Assembly: GCA_028015205.1 (NCBI GenBank)
Contig: CM051513.1
Span: forward strand, 48,736,841 to 48,800,840
Direction of reading: 5' to 3'
DNA from: Mytilisepta virgata
Lineage: Eukaryota; Mollusca; Bivalvia; Mytilida; Mytilidae
Length of the DNA stretch: 64,000 nt
The notes under the pieces are model-generated. The model did no database searches. It was not told where the DNA came from and saw only the letters and a program-made list of their open reading frames with translations. This document shows, in pieces, positions 48,388 through 58,722 of this stretch. The translations under genes were made by a program, and so were the position numbers. The first letter of the stretch is position 1. Every line of letters starts with the position of its first letter.

Positions 48388-51300
48388 CTATATTCTGGAG
48401 TATAGTCCTACGTCTTTCAAATATTGTAAAAGACGGTCGCCAGCGACCACTGTAAATAAATCTTTCATATTGTTGACTGTGTAGTACCGACAAATTATGT
48501 CGGATTTATCTACACAGTCAATTAAAAGATGTTTAACAGATTGCCGACATTGGCAAGGAATACACTCAGGAGCCGGCTCACTCTCTAAAATAAAAGAATG
48601 AGTCGTCCTGGTGTGGCCAATGCGACATCTGGTCAAAACAACTTGGTCTCTTCGGCTTTTGCCGAAAAAATAAACATTCTTGCCAACAGTTGGCTCTATC
48701 GAATGTAATTTATTGTCTGTAAGCAGATCCCACTGGGACTGCCACAGACGTACAACATATTTATAAATTAGAGATTTAAAATCAGTATAAGGTACTGACA
48801 TATTTGTAACTGGGTCATCTAAAGCATCCTTCGCTATACTATCTACGACTGTGTTTCCTCGGATACCAATATGACTTGGTATCCAGATAAAAACTATTTC
48901 TTTGCCGTTTGGACAAGTCTTTTATAGAACTCAATAATATGGGCAATTAAAGGGTTTTTATATTTCAGACCTTCGATAGCCAATAAACATGAAAGTGAAT
49001 CTGAACAAATAAGAAATTTAAGTTTTTCAGTTGTTCTAGCAAACTTTAGAGCAAGAATTATGGCTCTGGCTTCAGCAGTAAAAATTGAACTGGAGGATGG
49101 AAGACGGAGAGTTGCTGCTTGCTGTCCATAGACAGCAGCGGCAGCCACTTTGTCCCCGTCCTTCGACCCATCAGTATAAATAGAATCATGAAATTCAAAC
49201 TTAGATTTTATTTCAGCAAAGTGTTGCTGAATAAGAATAGGGTTTGTTTCGGACTTTTTATGTTTTCTAAGGTCAAAAATAAACATAGGTTTGGGCACAA
49301 GCCAAGGCGGCGATTGAGGTATATTAATGGGGGCAATTTCATCAAGGTTGATGTTAGAACCATGAATATGTAATTTCATCCGGATACCAAACGGAGGAAT
49401 TTTATTTTCATGTTGTTCAAATATATCCTCATAGAGAGGATTGAAAACACAGTCGTAGGCAGGATTTGAAGGATATGCTTTTAGCTTGGTTAAGTATTGT
49501 AAACCAAGTTTTATCCGACGATTATAAAGAGACGGCTCGTTCGCCTCTACATATAAACTCTCCACAGGAGATGTTCTGAACGCCCCCAAGGCCAAACGTA
49601 GGCCTTGGTGGTGAACAGTATCTAAAATCTTTATATAGGATTTGCGAGCAGATCCATATATAATGGAACCATAATCAAGTTTTGATCGTACAAGTGATCG
49701 GTATAAATTTAACAAAATGTTTTTATCAGCACCCCAGTCAGTGCTAGAAACAACTTTTAAAATATCCAATGCCTTCAAGCATTTAGCTTTAAGCATTTTG
49801 ATATGGGGTAGAAAGGTAAGTTTACTGTCAAAAAGTAACCCAAGGAATTTCGTTTCTTTAACTACTTTAATAGGTACATTGTAGAGTTTGAGTTCAGGGT
49901 CTGGATGTAATTTTCTTTTATTACAGAAATGCATGCAGAGAGTTTTTGATGCGGAAAATTTAAATCCATTTTCTGTTGCCCATTTTTCAATTTTATTAAG
50001 AGATAACTGCAATTGACGTTCTATGCTGTTCATATTTTTAGCTCTGCAACAAATCAAAAAGTCATCAACATAGAGAGAGCCTTCGACATTGTTTTGCAAG
50101 GTTTTTGCAAGACTGTTAATTTTGATACTAAAGAGAGTAACCGAGAGAATGCTTCCCTGGGGTACACCCATCTCTTGTTCAAACGGATCAGACAATGTTG
50201 TATTGACCCTGACTTTGAACTCCCTGTCAGATAAAAAGTTATCGATAAATGTAGGTAACCTACCTTTCAACCCCATATCGTTTAAATCCTTTAAAATACC
50301 ATATTTCCAAGTGGTGTCATATGCCTTTTCCAGATCGAAAAAGACAGACACCACATGTTCACCTTTTGCAAACCCGTTACGAATGAATGATTCGAAGCGA
50401 ACAAGATGATCCAACGTGCTTCTGCCTTGCCGGAATCCGCACTGTATACTGGACAGGAGACCATTCGTCTCAAGAAACCAGACAAGGCGGTCGTTGATCA
50501 TCCGTTCCATTGTCTTACAGACGCAACTTGTGAGGGCAATTGGCCGATAATTCGACGGTTCAAAATGGTCCTTCCCAGGTTTTGGAATAGGGATAACTGT
50601 GGCTAGCTTCCAGATGGAAGGCAAGTCACCAGATTCCCAGACATTATTGAGCAGATCCAAAAGAGTTTTTAAAGAAGTATCAGGAAGATGTTTCAAAAGT
50701 TTATAGTGAATATCATCAGGACCACATGCTGTGTCATGTGCTTTTGCCAGAGAGTTTTTGATTTCATTCAAAGAGAAAGGGCGGTTGTAGTCTTCAGAAT
50801 TTTTTGATCGAAAGTTGAGTTTAGTTTTTTCTGTTCGGTTTTTAATATGTTGAAATTCCTGAGAATAATTTTGAGAAGAGGAATTTTTAGAAAAAGTTTC
50901 ACCAAGTTTTTGAGCGATGTCATTTTGAGATGTCAAAAGATTTTGTCCATCTTTGAGATGGTGAAGATTAGTTTTCCTGTTTTTTCCTTTAATTTTTTGA
51001 ATAAAATTCCAAACCTTGTTCATTGGTGTATGGGAATTTATTTTAGAGACGAAGTTTTGCCAAGATTTTCGTCTCTTTTGTTTAAATGTTCGACGTGCTT
51101 TCGCACGGAATATACGGAGATTACTTAAATTACCTTGGGTTGGATGCAAATTGAACCGTCGTTCGGACTTTTTCCTGTTTTTCTTCGCTTCCTCACAGTC
51201 ATCATCAAACCATGGTTTGCTAGGTTGTTTTGGATTTGTCGAGGTTTTAGGAATGGTTCTTTCCGCTATCGATACCAACATTTCGCTAAATTTGAGAATT

Positions 51301-51482
51301 GGATTACTTATACTGTCGAAAGTGTCTTCTCTCAGTTCATCTCGGCAGAGTTGTTCGAACAAAGGCCAATTGGCTTTGTAAAATTTCCAGCGAGCAACTC
51401 TCTCCGAAGACGTTGGAAATAGATTCTCCAAAATAATTGGAAAGTGGTCACTTCCACACAAATCATCGTGGACTCGCCATGA
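48388..51482 (-). pseudogene. ORF2 main piece, copy J
   Basis: Endonuclease C-terminus, RT (YVDD) and RNase H. The one defect noted besides the insertion of K is a 1-nt deletion near 48906 between RNase H blocks. Confidence 0.93.
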
Positions 51483-51803
51483 TTGATTGATTGATTGATT
51501 GTTTTTTAACGCCGTGCTGGCGATATTGCAGCCAATATCACGGCGAGAACGAATTAAACTCAAACTGATTAAAATTTCAAACATCTAAAATCGATAGACT
51601 ATTTACAAATAATATTGAAAGTCGAATAAACAGTAAAACAGTCGAACATCATGAACATCAATTGAGAAATAATATCACAGATACGCTATTTAGTTAACAA
51701 TGTCAACATATATAAAATATTCAGTAAACATAAAATCACATCAATTAATAATAAAGTTTAAGACAATGACCAATAACTATACTCAAGAACATAGTATAAC
51801 AAT

Positions 51804-54800
51804 CTATATTCTGGAGTATAGTCCTACGTCTTTCAAATATTGTAAAAGACGGTCGCCAGCGACCACTGTAAATAAATCTTTCATATTGTTGACTGTGTAG
51901 TACCGACTAATAATGTCGGATTTATCTACACAGTCAATTAAAAGGTGTTTAACAGAGTGCCGACATTGGCATGGAATACACTCAGGAGCCGGCTCACTCT
52001 CTAAAATAAAAGAATGAGTCGTCCTGGTGTGGCCAATGCGACATCTAGTTAAAACAACTTGATCTCTTCGGCTTTTGCCAGAGAAACAAACATTCTTGCC
52101 AACAATTGGCTCAATAGAATGTAATTTATTGTCTGTGAGCAGATCCCACTGGGACTGCCACAGACGTAAAATATACTTAAAAATCAAAGGTTTAAAATCA
52201 GTATATGGCACTGACACATTAGTAATGGGGTCGTCTAAAGCATCCTTCGCTATCCTATCTACAACTGTGTTTCCTCTTATACCAATATGACTTGGTATCC
52301 AGAAAAAGATTATTTGTTTACCCATATGGACAAGCCTTTTATAGAATTCAATAATGTGTGAAATTAAAGGGCTTTTATACTTTTGACTTTCTATAGCCAA
52401 TAAACATGAAAGAGAATCTGAACAAATTAGAAAGTTTTGTTTATCAGAAGATCTAATGAATTTCAGTGCAAGAATAATAGCTCTTGCTTCAGCTGTAAAT
52501 ATAGAACTGGAAGATGGAAGACGGAGGGTTGCTGCCTGCTGTCCGTGGACTGCTGCAGCAGCTACTCTATCTCCGTCTTTTGATCCATCAGTATAAATTG
52601 TATCAAATCTTTGAAAATGTGATTTGATTTCAGCAAACTGTTGCTGAATTTCAATGGGATTAGTCTCAGACTTTTTATGTTTTCTGAGGTCAAAAATTAA
52701 TTTGGGTTTGGGTACCAGCCAAGGTGGCGATTGAGGTACATCAATAGCAGCTATTTGATCAAGGTTGATGTTACACCCATATATGTGTGGTTTTATCCGG
52801 ATACCAAAAGGGGGGATTTTGTTTTCATGCTGTTCAAATACATCCTCATAGAGAGGGTTGAAAACACAGTCGTAGGCAGGATTTGAAGGATAGGCTTTCA
52901 GCTTGGTTAAATATTGTAGACCAAGTTTTATTCTACGGTTATGAAGAGACGGCTCGTTCGCCTCTACATACAAACTTTCTACGGGGGAAGTTCTGAACGC
53001 CCCCAAGGCCAAACGTAGGCCTTGGTGGTGAACAGTATCTAAAATATTTATATATGATTTACGAGCAGATCCATATATAATGGAACCATAATCAAGTTTT
53101 GATCTAACTAAAGATCGATATAAATTTAATAAAATAGTTTTATCAGCACCCCAGTCAGTGCTGGAAACAACTTTTAAAATATCCAATGCTTTCAGGCATT
53201 TAGCTTTAAGCATTTTGATATGGGGTAGAAAAGTAAGTTTACTGTCAAACAGGAGTCCAAGGAATTTGGTTTCTTTGACAACTTTAATTGGAGAATTATA
53301 AAGTGTCAGTTCGGGGTCTAAATGCAATTTCCGTTTATTACAAAAATGCATACATACGGTTTTAGAGTTGGAGAATTTAAAACCGTTTTCCGTAGCCCAT
53401 TTTTCAATTTTATTTAACGACAATTGTAATTGTCTTTCAATATTGTTCATATTTTTAGCTCTGTAACATATTAAAAAATCATCAACATAAAGAGAGCCTT
53501 CAACATTCTTTTGTAGGGTTTTGGCCAAACTATTTATTTTAATGCTAAATAAAGTAACAGAGAGGATGCTTCCCTGGGGAACACCCATCTCCTGTTCAAA
53601 TGGGTCAGACATAGTTGTATTAACCTTAACCTTGAACTGCCTGTCTGACAAAAAATTGTTAATAAAGGTAGGTAGTCTACCTTTCAACCCCATATCGTTT
53701 AAGTCTTTTAAAATACCATATTTCCAGGTGGTGTCGTATGCTTTTTCAAGATCGAAAAAGACCGACACCACATGTTCACCCTTAGCAAACCCGTTGCGTA
53801 TAAAAGACTCAAAGCGAACAAGATGATCCAACGTGCTTCTGCCCTGTCGGAATCCACACTGTATATTGGACAGGAGACCATTTGTCTCTAAGAACCAAAC
53901 AAGGCGGTCGTTGATCATCCGTTCCATTGTCTTACACACGCAACTTGTGAGGGCAATTGGTCGATAATTCGACGGTTCAAAATGATCCTTCCCAGGTTTT
54001 GGAATAGGGACAACTGTAGCCAGCTTCCACATAGATGGCAAGTCACCAGTTTCCCAAATGTTATTTAGTAAATCCAAAAGTGTGTGTAATGATATATCAG
54101 GTAGATGTTTCAGAAGTTTATAATGAATATCATCGGGGCCACATGCTGTGTCATGGGCCTTTGACAGAGAATTTTTGAGTTCATCCAAAGAGAAAGGGCT
54201 GTTGTAGTCTTCTGTATTTTTAGACCTAAAATTAAGGTTAGTTTTCTCAGTGCGATTTTTGATTTGTTGAAATTCCTGAGTGTAATTTTGAGTGGAAGAA
54301 TGCTTAGAAAATGTGTCTGCAAGTTTATTAGAGATGTCCTTTTCGGATGTCAGAAGAGTCTGCCCATCTTTAAGATGGTGGAGATTGTTCTTTCTGTTTT
54401 TTCCGTTAATTTTTTGTATGAAATTCCAAACTTTATTCATTGGTGTATGGGAGTTTATTTTTGAGACGAAGTTTTGCCAAGACTTGCGCCGCTTATGTTT
54501 AAATGTTCGGCGTGCTTTCGCACGAAATATACGAACATTACTGAGATTGTCAGAGGTTGGATTCATGTTGAACCGTCGTTCGGCCTTTTTCCTGTGTTTC
54601 TTAGCTTCCTCACAGTCGTCATCGAACCAGGGTTTGCTTGGTTGTTTTGGATTTGTCGAGGTTTTAGGAATGGTTCTCTCAGCTATCGATACTAACCTTT
54701 CAGTAAAATTAAGAACTGGATTTCTAACGTTACAGAAGTTATCTGTCCTAAGTTCATCGCGACAGAGTTGCTCGAACAAAGACCAATTGGCTTTGTCAAA

Positions 54801-55484
54801 TTTCCAGCGAGCAACTCTCTCAGATGGCGAAGGAAAGAGATTTTCCAAAATGACTGGGAAGTGGTCACTTCCACACAAGTCATCATGGACCCGCCATGAA
54901 TAATCCAGTAATAAAGAAGGATCGCAAATAGTTAGATCGATGGCCGAGTACGAACCATTTCCTGGATGGAGATAGGTGTTAGATCCATCATTAAATATAC
55001 AGAAACCTTCCTGGCTTAAAAAATCTTCCATTTTTTTTCCTTTGTCATTTTGGGAGTTACTGCCCCAAATAGGATTATGAGCATTAAAATCGCCCATAAG
55101 AAGAAAAGGGGAAGGCAACTGATCCGTTAAAGATTTCAACTGGCTGATTTCTAAAGATGAATTTGGCGGAATATAAACAGAACATAATGTTATTGTCTTC
55201 TGAAGAGAAAGCCGGACAGCAACCGCCTGTAATTCAGTGTTTAAGGGCACTTCGCTATGAATGATTCCATTTCTAATGAGGACGGATGAGCCGCCAGCAG
55301 CTCTTTCGTCCTTTGAAACCTTCGTGCTATATAAAGAGTAATTTTTAATATTTACATTATCATTGTCTTTTAAATGAGTTTCTTGGAGACAGAAGGCGAC
55401 AGGAAGAAATGTTTGAATAAGTAAAGATAACTCAATTAAATTTATTTTCAAACCTCGACAATTCCACTGTATTATATTATTCAT
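51804..55484 (-). CDS. ORF2 polyprotein: endonuclease, reverse transcriptase, RNase H (copy K)
   Basis: 1226 residues, open throughout. The endonuclease is residues ~1-230 (QWNCRGL at the start, QETHL near 35, MGDFNAHNPIW near 130, SDHFPV near 206). The RT is ~490-760 (GFRQGRS near 545, FFDLEKAYD near 573, GVPQGS near 630, catalytic YVDD near 667). RNase H is ~955-1090 (TDGS near 964, AEAR near 998, CSDS near 1024, the WIPSHIG...VVDRIAK block near 1065-1077), so the D-E-D-D residues are all there. The last Cys/His motif, CIPCQCRHSVKHLLIDC, is near 1165. It would nick the target DNA and copy the element RNA onto it. The start overlaps the ORF1 stop as ATGA. Confidence 0.97.
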   Translation of the reverse strand: MNNIIQWNCRGLKINLIELSLLIQTFLPVAFCLQETHLKDNDNVNIKNYSLYSTKVSKDERAAGGSSVLIRNGIIHSEVPLNTELQAVAVRLSLQKTITLCSVYIPPNSSLEISQLKSLTDQLPSPFLLMGDFNAHNPIWGSNSQNDKGKKMEDFLSQEGFCIFNDGSNTYLHPGNGSYSAIDLTICDPSLLLDYSWRVHDDLCGSDHFPVILENLFPSPSERVARWKFDKANWSLFEQLCRDELRTDNFCNVRNPVLNFTERLVSIAERTIPKTSTNPKQPSKPWFDDDCEEAKKHRKKAERRFNMNPTSDNLSNVRIFRAKARRTFKHKRRKSWQNFVSKINSHTPMNKVWNFIQKINGKNRKNNLHHLKDGQTLLTSEKDISNKLADTFSKHSSTQNYTQEFQQIKNRTEKTNLNFRSKNTEDYNSPFSLDELKNSLSKAHDTACGPDDIHYKLLKHLPDISLHTLLDLLNNIWETGDLPSMWKLATVVPIPKPGKDHFEPSNYRPIALTSCVCKTMERMINDRLVWFLETNGLLSNIQCGFRQGRSTLDHLVRFESFIRNGFAKGEHVVSVFFDLEKAYDTTWKYGILKDLNDMGLKGRLPTFINNFLSDRQFKVKVNTTMSDPFEQEMGVPQGSILSVTLFSIKINSLAKTLQKNVEGSLYVDDFLICYRAKNMNNIERQLQLSLNKIEKWATENGFKFSNSKTVCMHFCNKRKLHLDPELTLYNSPIKVVKETKFLGLLFDSKLTFLPHIKMLKAKCLKALDILKVVSSTDWGADKTILLNLYRSLVRSKLDYGSIIYGSARKSYINILDTVHHQGLRLALGAFRTSPVESLYVEANEPSLHNRRIKLGLQYLTKLKAYPSNPAYDCVFNPLYEDVFEQHENKIPPFGIRIKPHIYGCNINLDQIAAIDVPQSPPWLVPKPKLIFDLRKHKKSETNPIEIQQQFAEIKSHFQRFDTIYTDGSKDGDRVAAAAVHGQQAATLRLPSSSSIFTAEARAIILALKFIRSSDKQNFLICSDSLSCLLAIESQKYKSPLISHIIEFYKRLVHMGKQIIFFWIPSHIGIRGNTVVDRIAKDALDDPITNVSVPYTDFKPLIFKYILRLWQSQWDLLTDNKLHSIEPIVGKNVCFSGKSRRDQVVLTRCRIGHTRTTHSFILESEPAPECIPCQCRHSVKHLLIDCVDKSDIISRYYTVNNMKDLFTVVAGDRLLQYLKDVGLYSRI

Positions 55485-56941
55485 TTATGTGGTGGGCGAA
55501 TGGGGGAGAAGTTCTTAGATCTCCCTTTGGAAGAACTTCTGTTTTGGCCACTATCTGCACGGACGTCAGTGGCTTGGGGAGTAGAGTTCACAGATGGAAC
55601 TAATGGATCACCCCATATCGATTCTAAGTTTACATTTGACGTCGTGTCCATTTGTTCAGAGTCATCATCTGCTTCCTCGTCAAACTCGGAGCAGAGATCT
55701 CTGAACTTATACAGTTTGTTTTTCTCCGCCTTGGAGAGTCGATTCGAAGACTGTTTATTTTTATGATCTGACGAAGAACGAGTTGTTTTTTGCGAAGACG
55801 ATGGTGATTGTTTCTGTTGAGATTTTTGGTTTGAAGATGTGTTAGATTTTTGGTTATTGGACTGTGCTTTGTTTTGACCTGTGGTATTTCTGGCAAAAGA
55901 TTCTGAAGTTTGTGAAGAATTGGATGATGTAGACTGCTTTGATGGAGTGGGTTTTCCTGAGAAATTACCCTCGGATAAAAGAACTGGCAATTCTTTTCCG
56001 TTTGGCCAAGTAAATTCAGTCTGCGTGTGGAAAGATCTTGTTTTAGTTGGGGTTTTAACTTTTTCTGCGTAAGTTGTATTTTGAGAGGAGTTATTCTGGA
56101 CAGAGACCAATTTTCGAGCTTCCTGATAACTGAGATTTTTTTCTGCTTTAACTTTTTGAATTTGGAGTTCAGTTTTGTAGACATCACAGATTCTAGAATT
56201 AGCCATGTGTTCACCGCCGCAGTTCATACATTTTGGTTCATTTGTACAATCAAAACTGGAGTGGCCCTCTTCAGAACATTTGACACATTTTTCTGTATTC
56301 CTACAGGAATTCCTACCATGTCCAAACTTTTGACATTTGAAACAGCGGGTAGGGTTTGGTATAAATGTGTCAACCTTGATTCTGTAAGGACCGATGTAAA
56401 TATGTTCAGGTAGTTTTGGGAGATCAAATGTAAGAAGATATGTATTGAGTTTCACAGTTTTATTTTCAAGTTTTTTGGTAAATCTTTTGACTTTAGAGAC
56501 ATTTTGGGGTTGTAATTCTTCACAGATTTCTGCTTCAGATAGGTCAGCTAGATCGTGATCTCTGTCTCGAATTACTCCTTGACAAGAATTTAATGTTCTA
56601 TGAGGGTTTACAGAGATTTGAATATTTCCAATGTTAGTCAAAGAAAGAAGGTTTTTGCATTGTTGTTGTCTAAAACATTCGACGAGTATACATCCAGATT
56701 TCATTTTGGTCACTTTTTTAACTTCGCCTGCATAAGATTGGAGTGTTTTATGTAGAAGAAATGGAGAAATTTTAGTAAGAGGTTTTTCAGAATTTTGACT
56801 GGAAAGAACTAAAAATTGAAAGAATTTGCCAGGATCAGTATTTGGAGATTTCAGTGTAGGTCCATCGTCATCGCTGTCTTCATTTTTCCTTTTTGAACTG
56901 TTTGGTTTGGGGGGTTGTATTGTTTCAAATTGAGACTCCAT
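55481..56941 (-). CDS. ORF1 gag-like protein (copy K), intact
   Basis: 486 residues from ATG 56941 (caccATGg). The charged N-terminus (KRKNEDSDDDG) may hold a nuclear signal (inference). The conserved middle region includes 'CQGVIRDRDHDL' and 'HIYIGPYRIKVD'. Three knuckles lie at ~200-254: CFKCQKFGHGRNSC, CVKCSEEGHSSFDC and CMNCGGEHMANSRIC. A low-complexity Ser/Gln/Asn/Lys tail follows, with an acidic patch (EEADDDSEQMD), ending PIRPPHK. It probably coats element RNA and may help strand annealing, as in related ORF1 proteins. Confidence 0.95.
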   Translation of the reverse strand: MESQFETIQPPKPNSSKRKNEDSDDDGPTLKSPNTDPGKFFQFLVLSSQNSEKPLTKISPFLLHKTLQSYAGEVKKVTKMKSGCILVECFRQQQCKNLLSLTNIGNIQISVNPHRTLNSCQGVIRDRDHDLADLSEAEICEELQPQNVSKVKRFTKKLENKTVKLNTYLLTFDLPKLPEHIYIGPYRIKVDTFIPNPTRCFKCQKFGHGRNSCRNTEKCVKCSEEGHSSFDCTNEPKCMNCGGEHMANSRICDVYKTELQIQKVKAEKNLSYQEARKLVSVQNNSSQNTTYAEKVKTPTKTRSFHTQTEFTWPNGKELPVLLSEGNFSGKPTPSKQSTSSNSSQTSESFARNTTGQNKAQSNNQKSNTSSNQKSQQKQSPSSSQKTTRSSSDHKNKQSSNRLSKAEKNKLYKFRDLCSEFDEEADDDSEQMDTTSNVNLESIWGDPLVPSVNSTPQATDVRADSGQNRSSSKGRSKNFSPIRPPHK

Positions 56942-58123
56942 GGTGATTGTATACTGTTTCGCTACCCTTGCTCCCCGCCCACCTCGGAGCAGCACCAAAA
57001 CGATGTATGCTTGCCGACTTGCGACAAGCACTAGGGCTACAAGGATAGGATACTCGCATAGAGCACTTCTTTATGGATGCAAGCTTCGTGTCGGGGGTTA
57101 CCCGACGAAACAACCATCCAAAGCAACATCTACACGATTGACCCATAAGCCACCGCCTTCTTGAACCCAACCTATATAAATGGTACTATTGTTGTACATT
57201 TTGGCAACAGGCAAGTTCAAGGGCTTGGCGTGACCAGCCGATTGGTCAGGACCGGGCCCATCCGACCGCCCGTTTAAGATAAAGTAAGGGCCAAAGTGGT
57301 GTGTTTCAACCACCAGGATCCCGTCCTCTATCCTTACGGGTATCCACACACGGCAAACATGTGGCCTCATTAAGCCGAGGAAGCCTTGCCCCATGAGCCA
57401 CCGCCTTCTCTGTGCTTCCGTCAGTGGTTATCATCCGAGACCCCAGAACCCAAACATCAACCTACATCGGTACATGCACACCACCCATCCCATCCCATTG
57501 TACCTCGGTTTCATTGAGGGTTCATTTGGGTCTCTTCAGACAAACACGAGAAAACACAGAGGGCAAGACATGACCAGTAAATGGCTGGACCGGGACCATC
57601 GAGCCATTCTTGACCTGGGTGTACCATATATATATCCGAAAAAATTATCCAAAATGTGAGTGTAAATTGAAGAGAATGAAAACTAACCAATAAATCAAAA
57701 GATTACAAAATTTAATATTAGGAAATAAAATAAGAAAACAAAAGGAAAAAAATAAAGTCCTAAATTCAAAAAAAATTTTTAGCATGTTGAGGTTTGCGAC
57801 CCATAAGCCAACACCAATCCCGCCAATCAGCAATTTCGAATTTAGACTACTCAATGTGTATGAGAAAAAAAAGAATATAGTGTTTCAAAAGGGATTGATG
57901 TGACCAGCCGATTGACCGAATCGGGTCCATCCGGCCTCCCGTCTAGGTAAAGATTGTGCCCAAGATGGTGATCGGAACCGTTTTCCCGGCCATCCAGGAA
58001 CACTCCCTATTACCGACACGGGTTTGCGACACACGGCAAACATGTCGCCTCTTTAGGGGCCTCTTACGCCAAGCCGAGGAGCTGTGGGCCTATTCTATTG
58101 TGTCCCCGGGACCCACACGGGGG
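56942..58123 (-). promoter_or_regulatory. 5' UTR of copy K with two hairpin units
   Basis: Unit 1 hairpin 58026-58048 (GCGACA/TGTCGC) and unit 2 hairpin 57344-57364 (CCACA/TGTGG) have the same loop. The GC-rich 5' end (minus strand CCCCCGTGTGGGTCCCGGGG) is complete. The frame stays open for about 30 codons upstream of the ORF1 ATG, encoding a segment around 'AYIVLVLLRGGRGAR'. Confidence 0.78.
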
Positions 58124-58137
58124 TGGACTCGCCATGA

Positions 58138-58722
58138 ATAATCCAATAATAACGAAGGGTCACATAGTGTTAGATCAATAGCGGAATAAGCACCATTCCC
58201 TGGATGGAGGTAGGTGTCTGATCCATCATTAAAAATGCACAGTCCTTCCTGATTAACAAAATCTTCAATCCTCTTGCCTTTATCATTTAAAGAGTTACTG
58301 CCCCATATAGGATTATGTGCGTTAAAATCGCCCATAAGAAGAAATGGGGCAGGTAATTGATCTGTCAAAGATTTTAGTTGAGAAACATTTAAGGAAGAAT
58401 TAGGAGGAATATAAACGGAACATAAAGTTATAGTTTTACTCAGAGAAAGTCGAACTGCAACTGCCTGTAAGTCAGTGTTAAGATTTATTTGACTGTGAAT
58501 GACACCATTTTTAACAAGGATAGAAGAGCCGCCAGCAGCTCTTTCATCCTTTTTAACATGGGTACTGTACAGAGAATAATCTTTAATATTTACTTGATCA
58601 TTTTCTTTTAAATGAGTTTCTTGTAGGCAAAAGGCAACAGGAATGAAGGTTTGGATAAGTAAGGATAGTTCAATTAAATTGATTTTTAAACCTCGACAAT
58701 TCCATTGGATAATATTGTTCAT
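58138..58722 (-). pseudogene. ORF2 N-terminal piece, copy J
   Basis: Starts at ATG 58722, where the ORF1 stop and the ORF2 start share one base (TAATG). It encodes the endonuclease start to 'DYSW(R)V', and then copy K intervenes. It joins 51482 in frame once K is removed. Confidence 0.94.

Larger units (their letters stand above)
51483..58123 (-). mobile_element. LINE copy K: full length, both ORFs intact, innermost of the nest
   Basis: 6641 bp with a perfect 14-bp target-site duplication tggactcgccatga (51469-51482 and 58124-58137). It sits in the endonuclease coding part of J, at nesting level five (B>F>I>J>K). It has a complete 5' terminus, two 5' UTR units, ORF1 and ORF2 without a stop or frameshift, a perfect hairpin at 51510-51545 and a TTGA-type tail (top strand). 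It is the best reference copy in the window and a candidate active element. Confidence 0.97.

Noticed and set aside
58020..58123. HDV-like self-cleaving ribozyme at the LINE 5' end
   Set aside because: A 'CTCCTCGGCTTGGCG' stretch recalls the P3/L3 region, but I could not find matching P1 and P2 strands at the element start.
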